From the NCBI RefSeq assembly GCF_018905915.1, contig NZ_CP064782.1, positions 682,001 to 746,000 on the forward strand: a DNA stretch of 64,000 nt. Direction: 5' to 3'. Both the position numbers and the translations under genes were made by a program. Under the pieces are notes generated by a model. It had not been told where the DNA came from. It saw nothing but the letters and a program-made list of their open reading frames with translations, and did not search any database. This document shows, in pieces, positions 45,293-52,233 of this stretch. Each line of letters begins with the position of its first letter. Position 1 is the first letter of the stretch. Source of the DNA: Azospira inquinata (GTDB lineage: Bacteria > Pseudomonadota > Gammaproteobacteria > Burkholderiales > Rhodocyclaceae).

Positions 45293-45856
45293 CTGGCCTC
45301 ACCCAAAGAACTTTCGGATTTTCTCGCATCCGTTGAACGTCGTGCCTTCAAACAGGCAGCTTTTGCCACGCGCGACGAAGAGGCCGCCCTGGACATCGTG
45401 CAGGACGCCATGATGCGCCTGGCGGAAAAGTACGGCGACAAACCGGTGGAAGAGCTGCCCATGCTCTTCCAGCGCATTTTGCAGAATGCCACCTACGATT
45501 TCCACCGCCGCAGCAAGGTCCGCTCCCTGTGGACCACCCTGCTGTCCTCCTTGGCGCCGGGCAACGATGAAGACGCAGACCCTCTGGAAACCCTGGAGAG
45601 CGAGGACGGTGCCTGCAGCAAAGACACGCCGGAAAGCGCGCTCCTGCAGGCCCAGACCCTGGCGGCAATCGAAAAGGAAATCAAGGAATTGCCCACGCGT
45701 CAACGGGAAGCCTTCCTCATGCGTTACTGGGAAGACATGGATGTCGCCGAAACTGCCGCCGCAATGGGCTGCTCAGAAGGCAGCGTCAAAACCCATTGCT
45801 CCCGCGCCACTCACGCGCTCGCAGCGGCATTAAAAGCAAAAGGGATCACATTATGA
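45293..45856 (+). CDS. ECF-like RNA polymerase sigma factor, apparent CTG start
   Basis: A 187-residue sigma-70 family protein. Sigma region 2 is seen as AALDIVQDAMMRLAEKYGDKP and region 4 as LPTRQREAFLMRYWEDMDVAETAAAMGCSEGSVKTHCSRATHAL. The first ordinary start in frame is GTG 45398, but that would cut region 2 through its core helix. The frame is open upstream, with plausible sequence LASPKELSDFLASVERRAFKQAAF, from CTG 45293. AAGGA sits 7 bases before this CTG, and no ATG, GTG or TTG lies between the upstream stop (45263) and 45398. The next gene overlaps the stop (ATGA). Acts by directing RNA polymerase; its regulon is unknown. Confidence 0.82.
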   Translation: MASPKELSDFLASVERRAFKQAAFATRDEEAALDIVQDAMMRLAEKYGDKPVEELPMLFQRILQNATYDFHRRSKVRSLWTTLLSSLAPGNDEDADPLETLESEDGACSKDTPESALLQAQTLAAIEKEIKELPTRQREAFLMRYWEDMDVAETAAAMGCSEGSVKTHCSRATHALAAALKAKGITL

Positions 45857-46233
45857 ACGAGCAATATTTCGCCCATCAGGTGAAGCAACACCTGAACCGG
45901 AGCCTGCAAAAGCTCCCGGAAGACACGCTGGCCAAGCTTGCCGCTGCCCGCGAGGCGGCGCTCGTTCACCAAAAGCAAACCGAAGCGATCAGCCACCCCA
46001 TCCTGGCCGGTATCGGCGCCCACTTCCGGGACCACGGGCACAAGCCCGGTCGCCTGGCTTACGCCCTGGTTTTTGTCATGGCCGTGGCCTCCCTCGTTTA
46101 CTGGCAGGCCCAGGACCATCTGTCCGACCTGGAAGACGAAGACAGCGCCCTCCTGTCCGATGATCTGCCCATCAACGCTTACCTGGACAAGGGCTTCGAT
46201 ACATGGCTTGCTCAGAATTCATCCGGACGATAG
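45853..46233 (+). CDS. DUF3619 small single-span membrane protein
   Basis: A 126-residue protein starting at ATG 45853, overlapping the sigma gene stop. The N-terminal about 75 residues are charged and helical (FAHQVKQHLNRSLQKLPEDTLAKLAAAREAAL). One membrane helix follows (LAYALVFVMAVASLVYWQA, about 77-95), then an acidic C-terminal tail (DLEDEDSALLSDDLPINAYLDKGFDTWLAQN). The family DUF3619 has no assigned function. Its coupling to a sigma gene and its topology (cytosolic N-terminus, one helix) are like those of anti-sigma factors, but no known anti-sigma domain is visible. Its 3' end overlaps the DUF3106 gene by 31 bases. Confidence 0.82.
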   Translation: MNEQYFAHQVKQHLNRSLQKLPEDTLAKLAAAREAALVHQKQTEAISHPILAGIGAHFRDHGHKPGRLAYALVFVMAVASLVYWQAQDHLSDLEDEDSALLSDDLPINAYLDKGFDTWLAQNSSGR

Positions 46234-46841
46234 TCCTGGCCCTGGGCATCACCCACGGTCCGTGCTTCGCCGGCGGTACCGTCCTACCGCCGGCGGTCAT
46301 GGTTACCGCCCCCCAGCCGAACTGGAACCAGCTGTCCCCTGAGCAGCGCCAAATCCTCGCCCCCCTCGCTGGAGAGTGGGACCGGATGGAGGATTACCGG
46401 CGCAAGAAGTGGCTGGGTATCGCCCAGCGCTACGCCAAAATGAAACCGGATCAACAGGCTCGCATGCAAGCCCGTATGCGGGAGTGGGCCTCTTTGACCC
46501 CGGAACAACGGCGGGCCGCCCGGGAAAAGTACAACAACCTAAAAAAACTGCCTCCGGCCAAGAAGGCGGTGGTCCAGGAAAAGTGGCAGCAATACAACCA
46601 GCTACCTCCGGACGAAAAGCAGAAACTGCAAGCCAAAGCCGCTGCCCGCAAACCCCGGCCGGGTAAGGTAACGGAGGTCCCGAACCTGACGCCCCTGCCC
46701 ACCTCTGTGCCAGCTCCCGCCGGCATAGCTGTCAGCCCCGTGCCTGTGGCACCGGGTACGCCGCCCGCGCCAGCGCCGGCAACCCCAGCGACCTCCGTTA
46801 CCGCCCCCCTTCCGGTTGCTCCTGCCCCCGTAAAGCCCTAA
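46203..46841 (+). CDS. DUF3106 exported protein with Pro/Ala-rich tail
   Basis: A 212-residue protein with a signal peptide (about 1-23, cleavage near CFAGG) and a helical core made of related segments: LSPEQRQILAPLAGEWDRM, YRRKKWLGIAQRYAKMKPDQQ, REWASLTPEQRRAAREKYNNL and KEKWQQYNQLPPDEKQKL-like. Each has the W/Y-x-x-L-x-P-x-x-(K/R/Q) pattern of DUF3106. The last 70 residues are Pro/Ala/Val-rich. This resembles periplasmic helical sensors of the CpxP/Spy style in general build, but function is unknown. Third gene of the sigma factor operon. Confidence 0.85.
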   Translation: MACSEFIRTIVLALGITHGPCFAGGTVLPPAVMVTAPQPNWNQLSPEQRQILAPLAGEWDRMEDYRRKKWLGIAQRYAKMKPDQQARMQARMREWASLTPEQRRAAREKYNNLKKLPPAKKAVVQEKWQQYNQLPPDEKQKLQAKAAARKPRPGKVTEVPNLTPLPTSVPAPAGIAVSPVPVAPGTPPAPAPATPATSVTAPLPVAPAPVKP

Positions 46842-46883
46842 GCTAGGCGCCCTCTTTCTTCCCGGACCCTGACGGGCCTACCG

Positions 46884-47333
46884 ATGAAACAAGACGCCCC
46901 CCGCTCCACCCCCATTCCCAATCTGGCCCCCGGCCTGCCGCGCCGGCTGGCCAGCATGTTTTACGAAATGCTGCTGCTCTGTGGGGTACTGCTGTTTCTG
47001 GTGCTGGCACCCCAGATGGTGCTGGCCATGTTAACCCACCACCTGCTAGCCCCCCGCCTGGCATTCGCCCACCTTTTCCTAGTGCTACTGGCCTATTTTG
47101 GCTGGTTCTGGATACATACTGGTCAAACCCTGGCCATGAAAACCTGGGGCCTGCGCCTAGTCACCCGAGAAGGCCACCAAATGCGCCCTCTGCAAGCCCT
47201 GCTGCGCTTCCTCTACGCCTGGCCGAGCCTGGGTCTAGCCGGCGTGGGCATCCTCTGGGCCCTGGTGGATCGGGAACACCTGTTTCTCCACGACCGTTTG
47301 GCGGATACCCGGATTATCCAGCTCCCCCGCTAA
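46884..47333 (+). CDS. RDD family membrane protein
   Basis: A 149-residue polytopic protein. The RDD motif is changed to PRRLASMFYEM near residue 18 (Arg present, Asp positions not typical). Three hydrophobic segments (about 27-49, 59-78, 108-128) surround KTWGLRLVTREGHQMRPLQALLRFL, the typical second half of RDD proteins. Family function is mostly unknown (some are Na+/H+ antiporters). It lies 42 bases after the DUF3106 gene and is followed by a strong terminator, so it ends the sigma factor operon. Confidence 0.85.
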   Translation: MKQDAPRSTPIPNLAPGLPRRLASMFYEMLLLCGVLLFLVLAPQMVLAMLTHHLLAPRLAFAHLFLVLLAYFGWFWIHTGQTLAMKTWGLRLVTREGHQMRPLQALLRFLYAWPSLGLAGVGILWALVDREHLFLHDRLADTRIIQLPR

Positions 47334-47359
47334 GGCAAGCTCCAGGAACACCAAAACAA

Positions 47360-47399
47360 AAAGGGGAGGAACCGGCAGCGGTTCCTCCCCTTTGTTTTT
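47360..47399 (+). terminator. Rho-independent terminator after the RDD gene
   Basis: A 15-bp stem from AAAGGGGAGGAACCG pairs with CGGTTCCTCCCCTTT around a GCAG loop, then TTTGTTTTT. Confidence 0.92.
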
Positions 47400-47454
47400 C
47401 AGCACCTCCCCTGCCCCAATAGGGCTGGGGGGAATTACCCTGGACGTCCCAGGC

Positions 47455-48543
47455 CTAGCGCCGCTCCACCCACCAGATCATAGCCCCCGCCGCCAGCAGA
47501 AACAGGGCGGACGGAGCCACCGCACTGGAGAAGGGGGGCCAGCTGTTAATCACCCCCAGATTGGCGAACAGGCCATTGAGCATGTGGAAAAACACCCCCA
47601 GCATGACCCCACCGAATATGCGCAGGCTAACCCCCCCCACCCGGTCATGGGTATAGCCAAAGGGCAGAGCCAGGGCCACCATGACGAAGCCCGCCAGGGG
47701 ATAGATGATCTTTTTCCACAGGGCGATCTGGTAGCGCTGGGTCTTCTGGTGATTGACGGATAGGTGCTTCAAATAGGTGACCAGATTGATGACCGACATG
47801 CGCTCCGGCACCACCAGCAGCACGGACAAAATGTCCGGGCTGAGGGCAGATTTCCAGGTCAGGGACGGCAGGCGCTGCACCCGCCCCCCGTTGTTATCCA
47901 CAAAGGTCCGCACCACCCCGTTGAGCCGCCAGGCATCCGGGGGCACGTACTCCCCTTCCTTGGCGTCGCTCACCGATACCAGATGGCGCTGGGCGTCGAA
48001 TTCGTAAATACGGATACCCAGCAGCCGGGTATCCGGCAGCACCTGGGCCACGTTAATGAAGCTCTGGCCGTCCTTGACCCACAGGCCGGTACGAAAATCC
48101 GCGGCCACCACCGTACCCATGGCCTTGAGGCGCACTTCCTGGGCCATTTGCTCGGCGGGCGGCGCCACAAATTCCCCGATCAGGAAGGTCACGAGGGCAA
48201 ACACCCCGGCCACCCGAAACAGGGACCCGAGTAAATCCCGGGTGGACATGCCGGAAGCCCGCAGCACGGTGATTTCCGAGTGGCGGGCCAGGGTGGACAG
48301 GGCATAGAGGGCGCCGATCAGTACCGCGATGGGCATCAGCTCATAGGCCCGGCCCGGCAGGCTGAGGAGCACATAGACAAGGGCGTGGTGGAACTGGAAG
48401 CCCCCCTTGCCGATGTCCCCCAATTCTCCGATCAGGTCAAAAAAGCCGAAAAGCACCAGAAACGCCACCAGCACCAGCAGGGTTCCCAGCATGACCTCCC
48501 GGAAGAGATAGCGCTGGTAGGTCAGGGCAAAAATTTTCTTCAT
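47455..48543 (-). CDS. lptG: LPS export permease LptG
   Basis: LptG and LptF form the permease of the LptB2FG ABC transporter that extracts lipopolysaccharide from the inner membrane. The 362-residue protein has three N-terminal helices, a periplasmic beta-jellyroll (about 130-265), and three C-terminal helices. ILRASGMSTRDLL (coupling helix region), GGVMLGVFFHMLNGLFANLG and the late PSALFLLAAGAMIWWVERR are characteristic. Start ATG 48543 overlaps the lptF stop as ATGA. A longer frame upstream is not used. Confidence 0.95.
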   Translation of the reverse strand: MKKIFALTYQRYLFREVMLGTLLVLVAFLVLFGFFDLIGELGDIGKGGFQFHHALVYVLLSLPGRAYELMPIAVLIGALYALSTLARHSEITVLRASGMSTRDLLGSLFRVAGVFALVTFLIGEFVAPPAEQMAQEVRLKAMGTVVAADFRTGLWVKDGQSFINVAQVLPDTRLLGIRIYEFDAQRHLVSVSDAKEGEYVPPDAWRLNGVVRTFVDNNGGRVQRLPSLTWKSALSPDILSVLLVVPERMSVINLVTYLKHLSVNHQKTQRYQIALWKKIIYPLAGFVMVALALPFGYTHDRVGGVSLRIFGGVMLGVFFHMLNGLFANLGVINSWPPFSSAVAPSALFLLAAGAMIWWVERR

Positions 48544-49622
48544 CGACGGAAACTGAACAAGGAATGCAGGGCAATGCGGCGGAAAAAGAGCAGGGGCAGC
48601 AGGGCCAGCATAAGCAGGTGGATGGGCCACCAGGCGGCGTCAAAGCTCATCTTGCCCTGGGCCACCCAGGCCTGGCTGACGGACAGCAGATTGCTGTAAA
48701 TGGCGTAAATGAGCAGGGCCATGATCAGGTTGGAGGAACGCCCGGCCCGGGGATTGACGAAACTCATGGGAATGGCCAGGAGGGCCAGCACCAGGGCGGA
48801 AATGGGCACCCCGATACGCCACAGCAGTTCCGCCATATTGGCCGGATTGGCGGGATGGCGCAGCAACTCCCGGGTGGACGTGTTTTTCGGCGTTTTTTCG
48901 ATGCCCTGGGATTCCTTCGTCTCCACCCGCAGAGCGTAACGGGCGAAATCCACAATGCGGAATTCCGGGCTACCCGGAGTCACTTCATAGCGTCGCCCGT
49001 TTTCCAGCACCATGAACCGGTCCCCGTTAGGCGCGTGTTCCTGATGGCCGCCAGCAGCCATCATCACCCCCAGCTGGCCGTCCTGCATGGAGCTGACAAA
49101 AACGTTGCGCACCTGGGAAGCGTCGTCGGACAGGGCTTCCACAAAGACCACTCGGTCCGCCGTCGTGGCTTCCTTAAACGCCCCGGGGGCCACCTGGGAG
49201 GAATCGCTCCGATCCGTCACCTTTTGCCGGAATTCGGCGCTCTTGGAGAGAGCCCAGGGGGAAAGGAGTAGGGACAGCAAAGCGATAGCCGCCACCACAG
49301 GCAGGGCGAAAGCCAGCACGGGCCGCACCCAAGCGGTCAAAGGCAGGCCGGAAGAAAACCACACTACCATTTCCGAATCCCGGTAACTCCGGGACAGGGT
49401 CAGGAGAATGGCCATGAACAGCGTGAGGGACAGGAGAACGGGCAGATAGTTGAGGGCGGAAAAGCCCAGCAGGGCCGCCACCGCCTCAGAAGCCACGCTC
49501 CCCACCGCTGCCTCATTGAGCAGCCGAATCAACTGGGTGGTCAGCAGAATGGCGAACAGGGCCACGAACACGCCTATTGCCGTTTGGGTAAATTCCCGAC
49601 GGACGGCCCGGTGGAAAATCAT
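48540..49622 (-). CDS. lptF: LPS export permease LptF
   Basis: A 360-residue partner of LptG. MIFHRAVRREFTQTAIGVFVALFAILLTTQLIRLL is the conserved first helix, followed by YRDSEMVVWFSSGLPLTAWVRPVL (coupling region), a periplasmic jellyroll with ENGRRYEVTPGSPEFRIVDFARYALRVE, and AIPMSFVNPRAGRSSNLIMALLIYAIYSNLL near the end. First gene of lptF-lptG. The 109-base region to the divergent pepA must contain both promoters; I could not assign them with confidence. Confidence 0.95.
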   Translation of the reverse strand: MIFHRAVRREFTQTAIGVFVALFAILLTTQLIRLLNEAAVGSVASEAVAALLGFSALNYLPVLLSLTLFMAILLTLSRSYRDSEMVVWFSSGLPLTAWVRPVLAFALPVVAAIALLSLLLSPWALSKSAEFRQKVTDRSDSSQVAPGAFKEATTADRVVFVEALSDDASQVRNVFVSSMQDGQLGVMMAAGGHQEHAPNGDRFMVLENGRRYEVTPGSPEFRIVDFARYALRVETKESQGIEKTPKNTSTRELLRHPANPANMAELLWRIGVPISALVLALLAIPMSFVNPRAGRSSNLIMALLIYAIYSNLLSVSQAWVAQGKMSFDAAWWPIHLLMLALLPLLFFRRIALHSLFSFRR

Positions 49623-49731
49623 ATTTTGACTTGGAATAAGGGAAACGGTGATAATCAGTGCCGAATTTGAATTTCAGCGTTTTTTGGCCGATTTATCACA
49701 AATAGCACTGGGTGCCAGATAGGAGCGGACG

Positions 49732-51228
49732 GTGGAATTTAGCATAAAAAGCGGCAGTCCGGAAAAACAGCGCAGCGCCTGCGTCGTCGTCGGTGTCTTC
49801 GAACCCCGCAAGCTGACCCTGCCAGCAGAACTGCTGGACAACGCCGCCCGCAGCTACATCTCCGACATCATCCGCCGGGGCGATCTGGAAGGCAAACTGG
49901 GCACCACCCTGCTGCTCCACAATGTGCCTGGCACCCTGTGCGACCGGGTGCTGCTGGTGGGTCTGGGTAAGGAAAAGGAGTTCCGGGAAAAGGAATTCCG
50001 CCAGGCCATGCGCACCGCGGTCAAAACCCTCAATGAAACCGGTTCCTTCGACGGCGTGGTATTTCTTACCGAAACCGCCGTCCGCAAGCGCTCCATCAGC
50101 TGGCGGGTACGTCAGGCGACCATCGTGGCCCAGGAAACGGTTTATCGCTTTGACCAGCTGAAAAGCAAAAAGGATGAATTGCGGCGCCCCCTGCGCAAGC
50201 TCACTTTCGCCGTGGAACGGCGTAACGAGCTAACTCCGGCGGAAGAAGCCCTGGCCCAGGGCCTGGCCATTGCAGAAGGCATGACCCTGGCAAAAAACCT
50301 GGGCAATCTGCCGGCCAACCTCTGCACCCCCACCCATCTGGCGGATGAAGCCAAATCCATGGCGGAAAGCCTGGGACTGGACTGCCAGATCCTGGAAAAG
50401 GCCGATATGGAAAGCCTGGGCATGCAGGCCCTGCTGGCCGTGGCCCGAGGCTCCCACCAGCCGCCCAAATTCATCGTGCTCCAGTATAAGGGGGGCAAAA
50501 AGGATCAAAAGCCCATCGTCCTGGTAGGTAAAGGCATCACCTTCGATAGCGGCGGCATTTCCCTGAAGCCCGGGGCGGGCATGGACGAAATGAAATACGA
50601 CATGTGCGGCGCCGCCACCGTACTGGGCACCATCAAGGCCACCGCCTTGATGAAGCTGCCCCTGAATCTGACCGTGCTCATTCCCACCACGGAAAATATG
50701 CCCGGGGGCTCCGCCACCCGGCCGGGGGACGTGATCGCCACCCTGTCCGGCCAGACCGTAGAAATCCTCAACACGGACGCGGAAGGCCGCCTGATCCTCT
50801 GCGACGCCTTGTCCTATGCGGAGCGCTTCGAGCCGGAAACCGTGGTGGACGTAGCCACCCTCACCGGCGCCTGCGTCGTGGCCCTGGGCCATGTGGCCAC
50901 GGGCCTCTTCAGCAATAGCGACTCCCTGGCCAAGGACCTGTCCCATAGCGGTGACGAGGCTTTCGACCGGGTCTGGCATCTGCCCATGTGGGACGATTAC
51001 CAGGATGGGCTAAAGAGCAATTTTGCCGACATGGCCAATGTGGGAGATCGATGGGGAGGCGCCATCACCGCCGCCTGCTTCCTGTCCCGCTTCACCAAGA
51101 AGTACGACTGGGCCCACCTGGACGTGGCGGGGACGGCGTGGAATTCCGGCAGCGACAAGGGCGCCACCGGGCGTCCCCTACCCCTCCTCGCCCACTATCT
51201 GCTGGAACTGGCAGGCAAGCTGGATTAA
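49732..51228 (+). CDS. pepA: Leucyl aminopeptidase (PepA)
   Basis: A 498-residue M17 cytosolic aminopeptidase with two metal ions; in E. coli PepA also binds DNA at Xer sites and the carAB promoter. The signature NTDAEGRL is at about residue 347, and the metal and catalytic region VLVGKGITFDSGGISLKPGAGMDEMKYDM is near 263-292. Start is GTG 49732 with AGGAG 7-11 bases upstream; no suitable ATG is present. It is followed 13 bases on by holC, a conserved proteobacterial order (pepA-holC-valS). Confidence 0.96.
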   Translation: MEFSIKSGSPEKQRSACVVVGVFEPRKLTLPAELLDNAARSYISDIIRRGDLEGKLGTTLLLHNVPGTLCDRVLLVGLGKEKEFREKEFRQAMRTAVKTLNETGSFDGVVFLTETAVRKRSISWRVRQATIVAQETVYRFDQLKSKKDELRRPLRKLTFAVERRNELTPAEEALAQGLAIAEGMTLAKNLGNLPANLCTPTHLADEAKSMAESLGLDCQILEKADMESLGMQALLAVARGSHQPPKFIVLQYKGGKKDQKPIVLVGKGITFDSGGISLKPGAGMDEMKYDMCGAATVLGTIKATALMKLPLNLTVLIPTTENMPGGSATRPGDVIATLSGQTVEILNTDAEGRLILCDALSYAERFEPETVVDVATLTGACVVALGHVATGLFSNSDSLAKDLSHSGDEAFDRVWHLPMWDDYQDGLKSNFADMANVGDRWGGAITAACFLSRFTKKYDWAHLDVAGTAWNSGSDKGATGRPLPLLAHYLLELAGKLD

Positions 51229-51241
51229 GCTTCGCCCCCCC

Positions 51242-51673
51242 ATGACCCGGATCGACTTTTACTACGACGTTCCAGACAAGCTGGCCATTGCGGTCAAGCT
51301 GGCTCACAAGGCCTATGCCCAACGTCTGCCCCTGCTGCTCTACGCCTCCACGTCGGAGCGGGCCATGCAGGTGGACCGGTTGTTATGGACCCAACCGGCC
51401 CTGGGCTTTCTCCCCCATTGCAGGGCTACTTCCCCCCTGGCCAAGGAAACCCCAGCCCTCATCGCCGAAACCCCTGAAGCCGTCGGCAGCGCACCCCACG
51501 ATGAGCTGCTGATCAATCTGGATGACGACGTGCCGCCGGGCTTTGCCCGCTTTCAGCGGGTCATCGAAATCGTCGGCCGGGACGAAGCCGACAAGGCCCC
51601 GGGCCGCCACCGTTATAAGTTCTATAAGGACCGGGGTTACGCCATCCAGCGTTACGACCTGTCCAATAAATAA
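51242..51673 (+). CDS. holC: DNA polymerase III chi subunit
   Basis: HolC (chi) links the clamp loader to single-strand binding protein. The 143-residue protein has MTRIDFYYDVPDKLAIAVKLAHKAY, RLLWTQPALGFLPHC, DDVPPGFARFQRVIEIVGRDEADK and GRHRYKFYKDRGYAIQRYDLS, matching chi along its length. Start ATG 51242. The hypothetical gene starts at the base after its stop. Confidence 0.93.
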   Translation: MTRIDFYYDVPDKLAIAVKLAHKAYAQRLPLLLYASTSERAMQVDRLLWTQPALGFLPHCRATSPLAKETPALIAETPEAVGSAPHDELLINLDDDVPPGFARFQRVIEIVGRDEADKAPGRHRYKFYKDRGYAIQRYDLSNK

Positions 51674-52153
51674 ATGATTCCCAGCGACAACCTGACCTCC
51701 CGTGCCGATGCCCTGATGCGCAAGCGGCGCAGTTTTGTGGCCAAAGCCACCCCCCGGAGCACCCCGGCGGAAGTGATCGCCTTCGCCCCTCCGGCGGAAG
51801 CCGTCCCCCAGGCCATCCCCACGCCGGAAGCTGCTGCCCCCGCTCCCGAGGACGATCTCCCGGTCCTGACCGAGGTGGTGGACCCGGCCCTGGTCTCCCC
51901 GGAAGTGCCCGAACCTCCGGACCCGGAAGCCATCCGGGCCAATCTGGAAGTCCTCCTCAGAGGGGAACTGGCCCAAGCCCTGGAAGCCCGTCTCTTGGAA
52001 GAAATCCCCGCCCTGGTGGCCAGCTTCCAGGCAGATATGGGCGGCCTGCTGGAACAGCGCCTCACCGCGGTGGCCGCAGCCACCGTCCAGGACTTCCTCA
52101 CCCGCCATCAGCCCGACCCGGCCGATCCAGCCCCCCTCCCAGACCCGTCCTGA
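51674..52153 (+). CDS. Hypothetical protein between holC and valS
   Basis: A 159-residue protein whose ATG directly follows the holC stop. The N-terminus MIPSDNLTSRADALMRKRRSFVA is basic. The middle (about 25-80) is a Pro/Ala/Glu linker containing DDLPVLTEVVDPAL, and the C-terminal part (about 85-145) is a predicted amphipathic helical region (RANLEVLLRGELAQALEARLLEEIPALVASFQADM). The DDLPxLTE motif recurs in small uncharacterised betaproteobacterial proteins at this locus. No function is known. Its fixed place beside a clamp-loader subunit might suggest a replication link, but that is only context. Confidence 0.75.
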   Translation: MIPSDNLTSRADALMRKRRSFVAKATPRSTPAEVIAFAPPAEAVPQAIPTPEAAAPAPEDDLPVLTEVVDPALVSPEVPEPPDPEAIRANLEVLLRGELAQALEARLLEEIPALVASFQADMGGLLEQRLTAVAAATVQDFLTRHQPDPADPAPLPDPS

Positions 52154-52185
52154 CGGGCGGCCCGGAAAGACCGGTGCCGTTCCGG

Positions 52186-52191
52186 TATAAT
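52186..52191 (+). promoter_or_regulatory. Probable -10 box of valS
   Basis: Perfect TATAAT 43 bases before the valS ATG, after a gap of 32 bases from the upstream stop. No strong -35 is seen at the proper distance. Confidence 0.45.
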
Positions 52192-52233
52192 TAGCGGCTT
52201 TTCCAGCACTTTCCCCCCTTTTTCAGATCCCCT

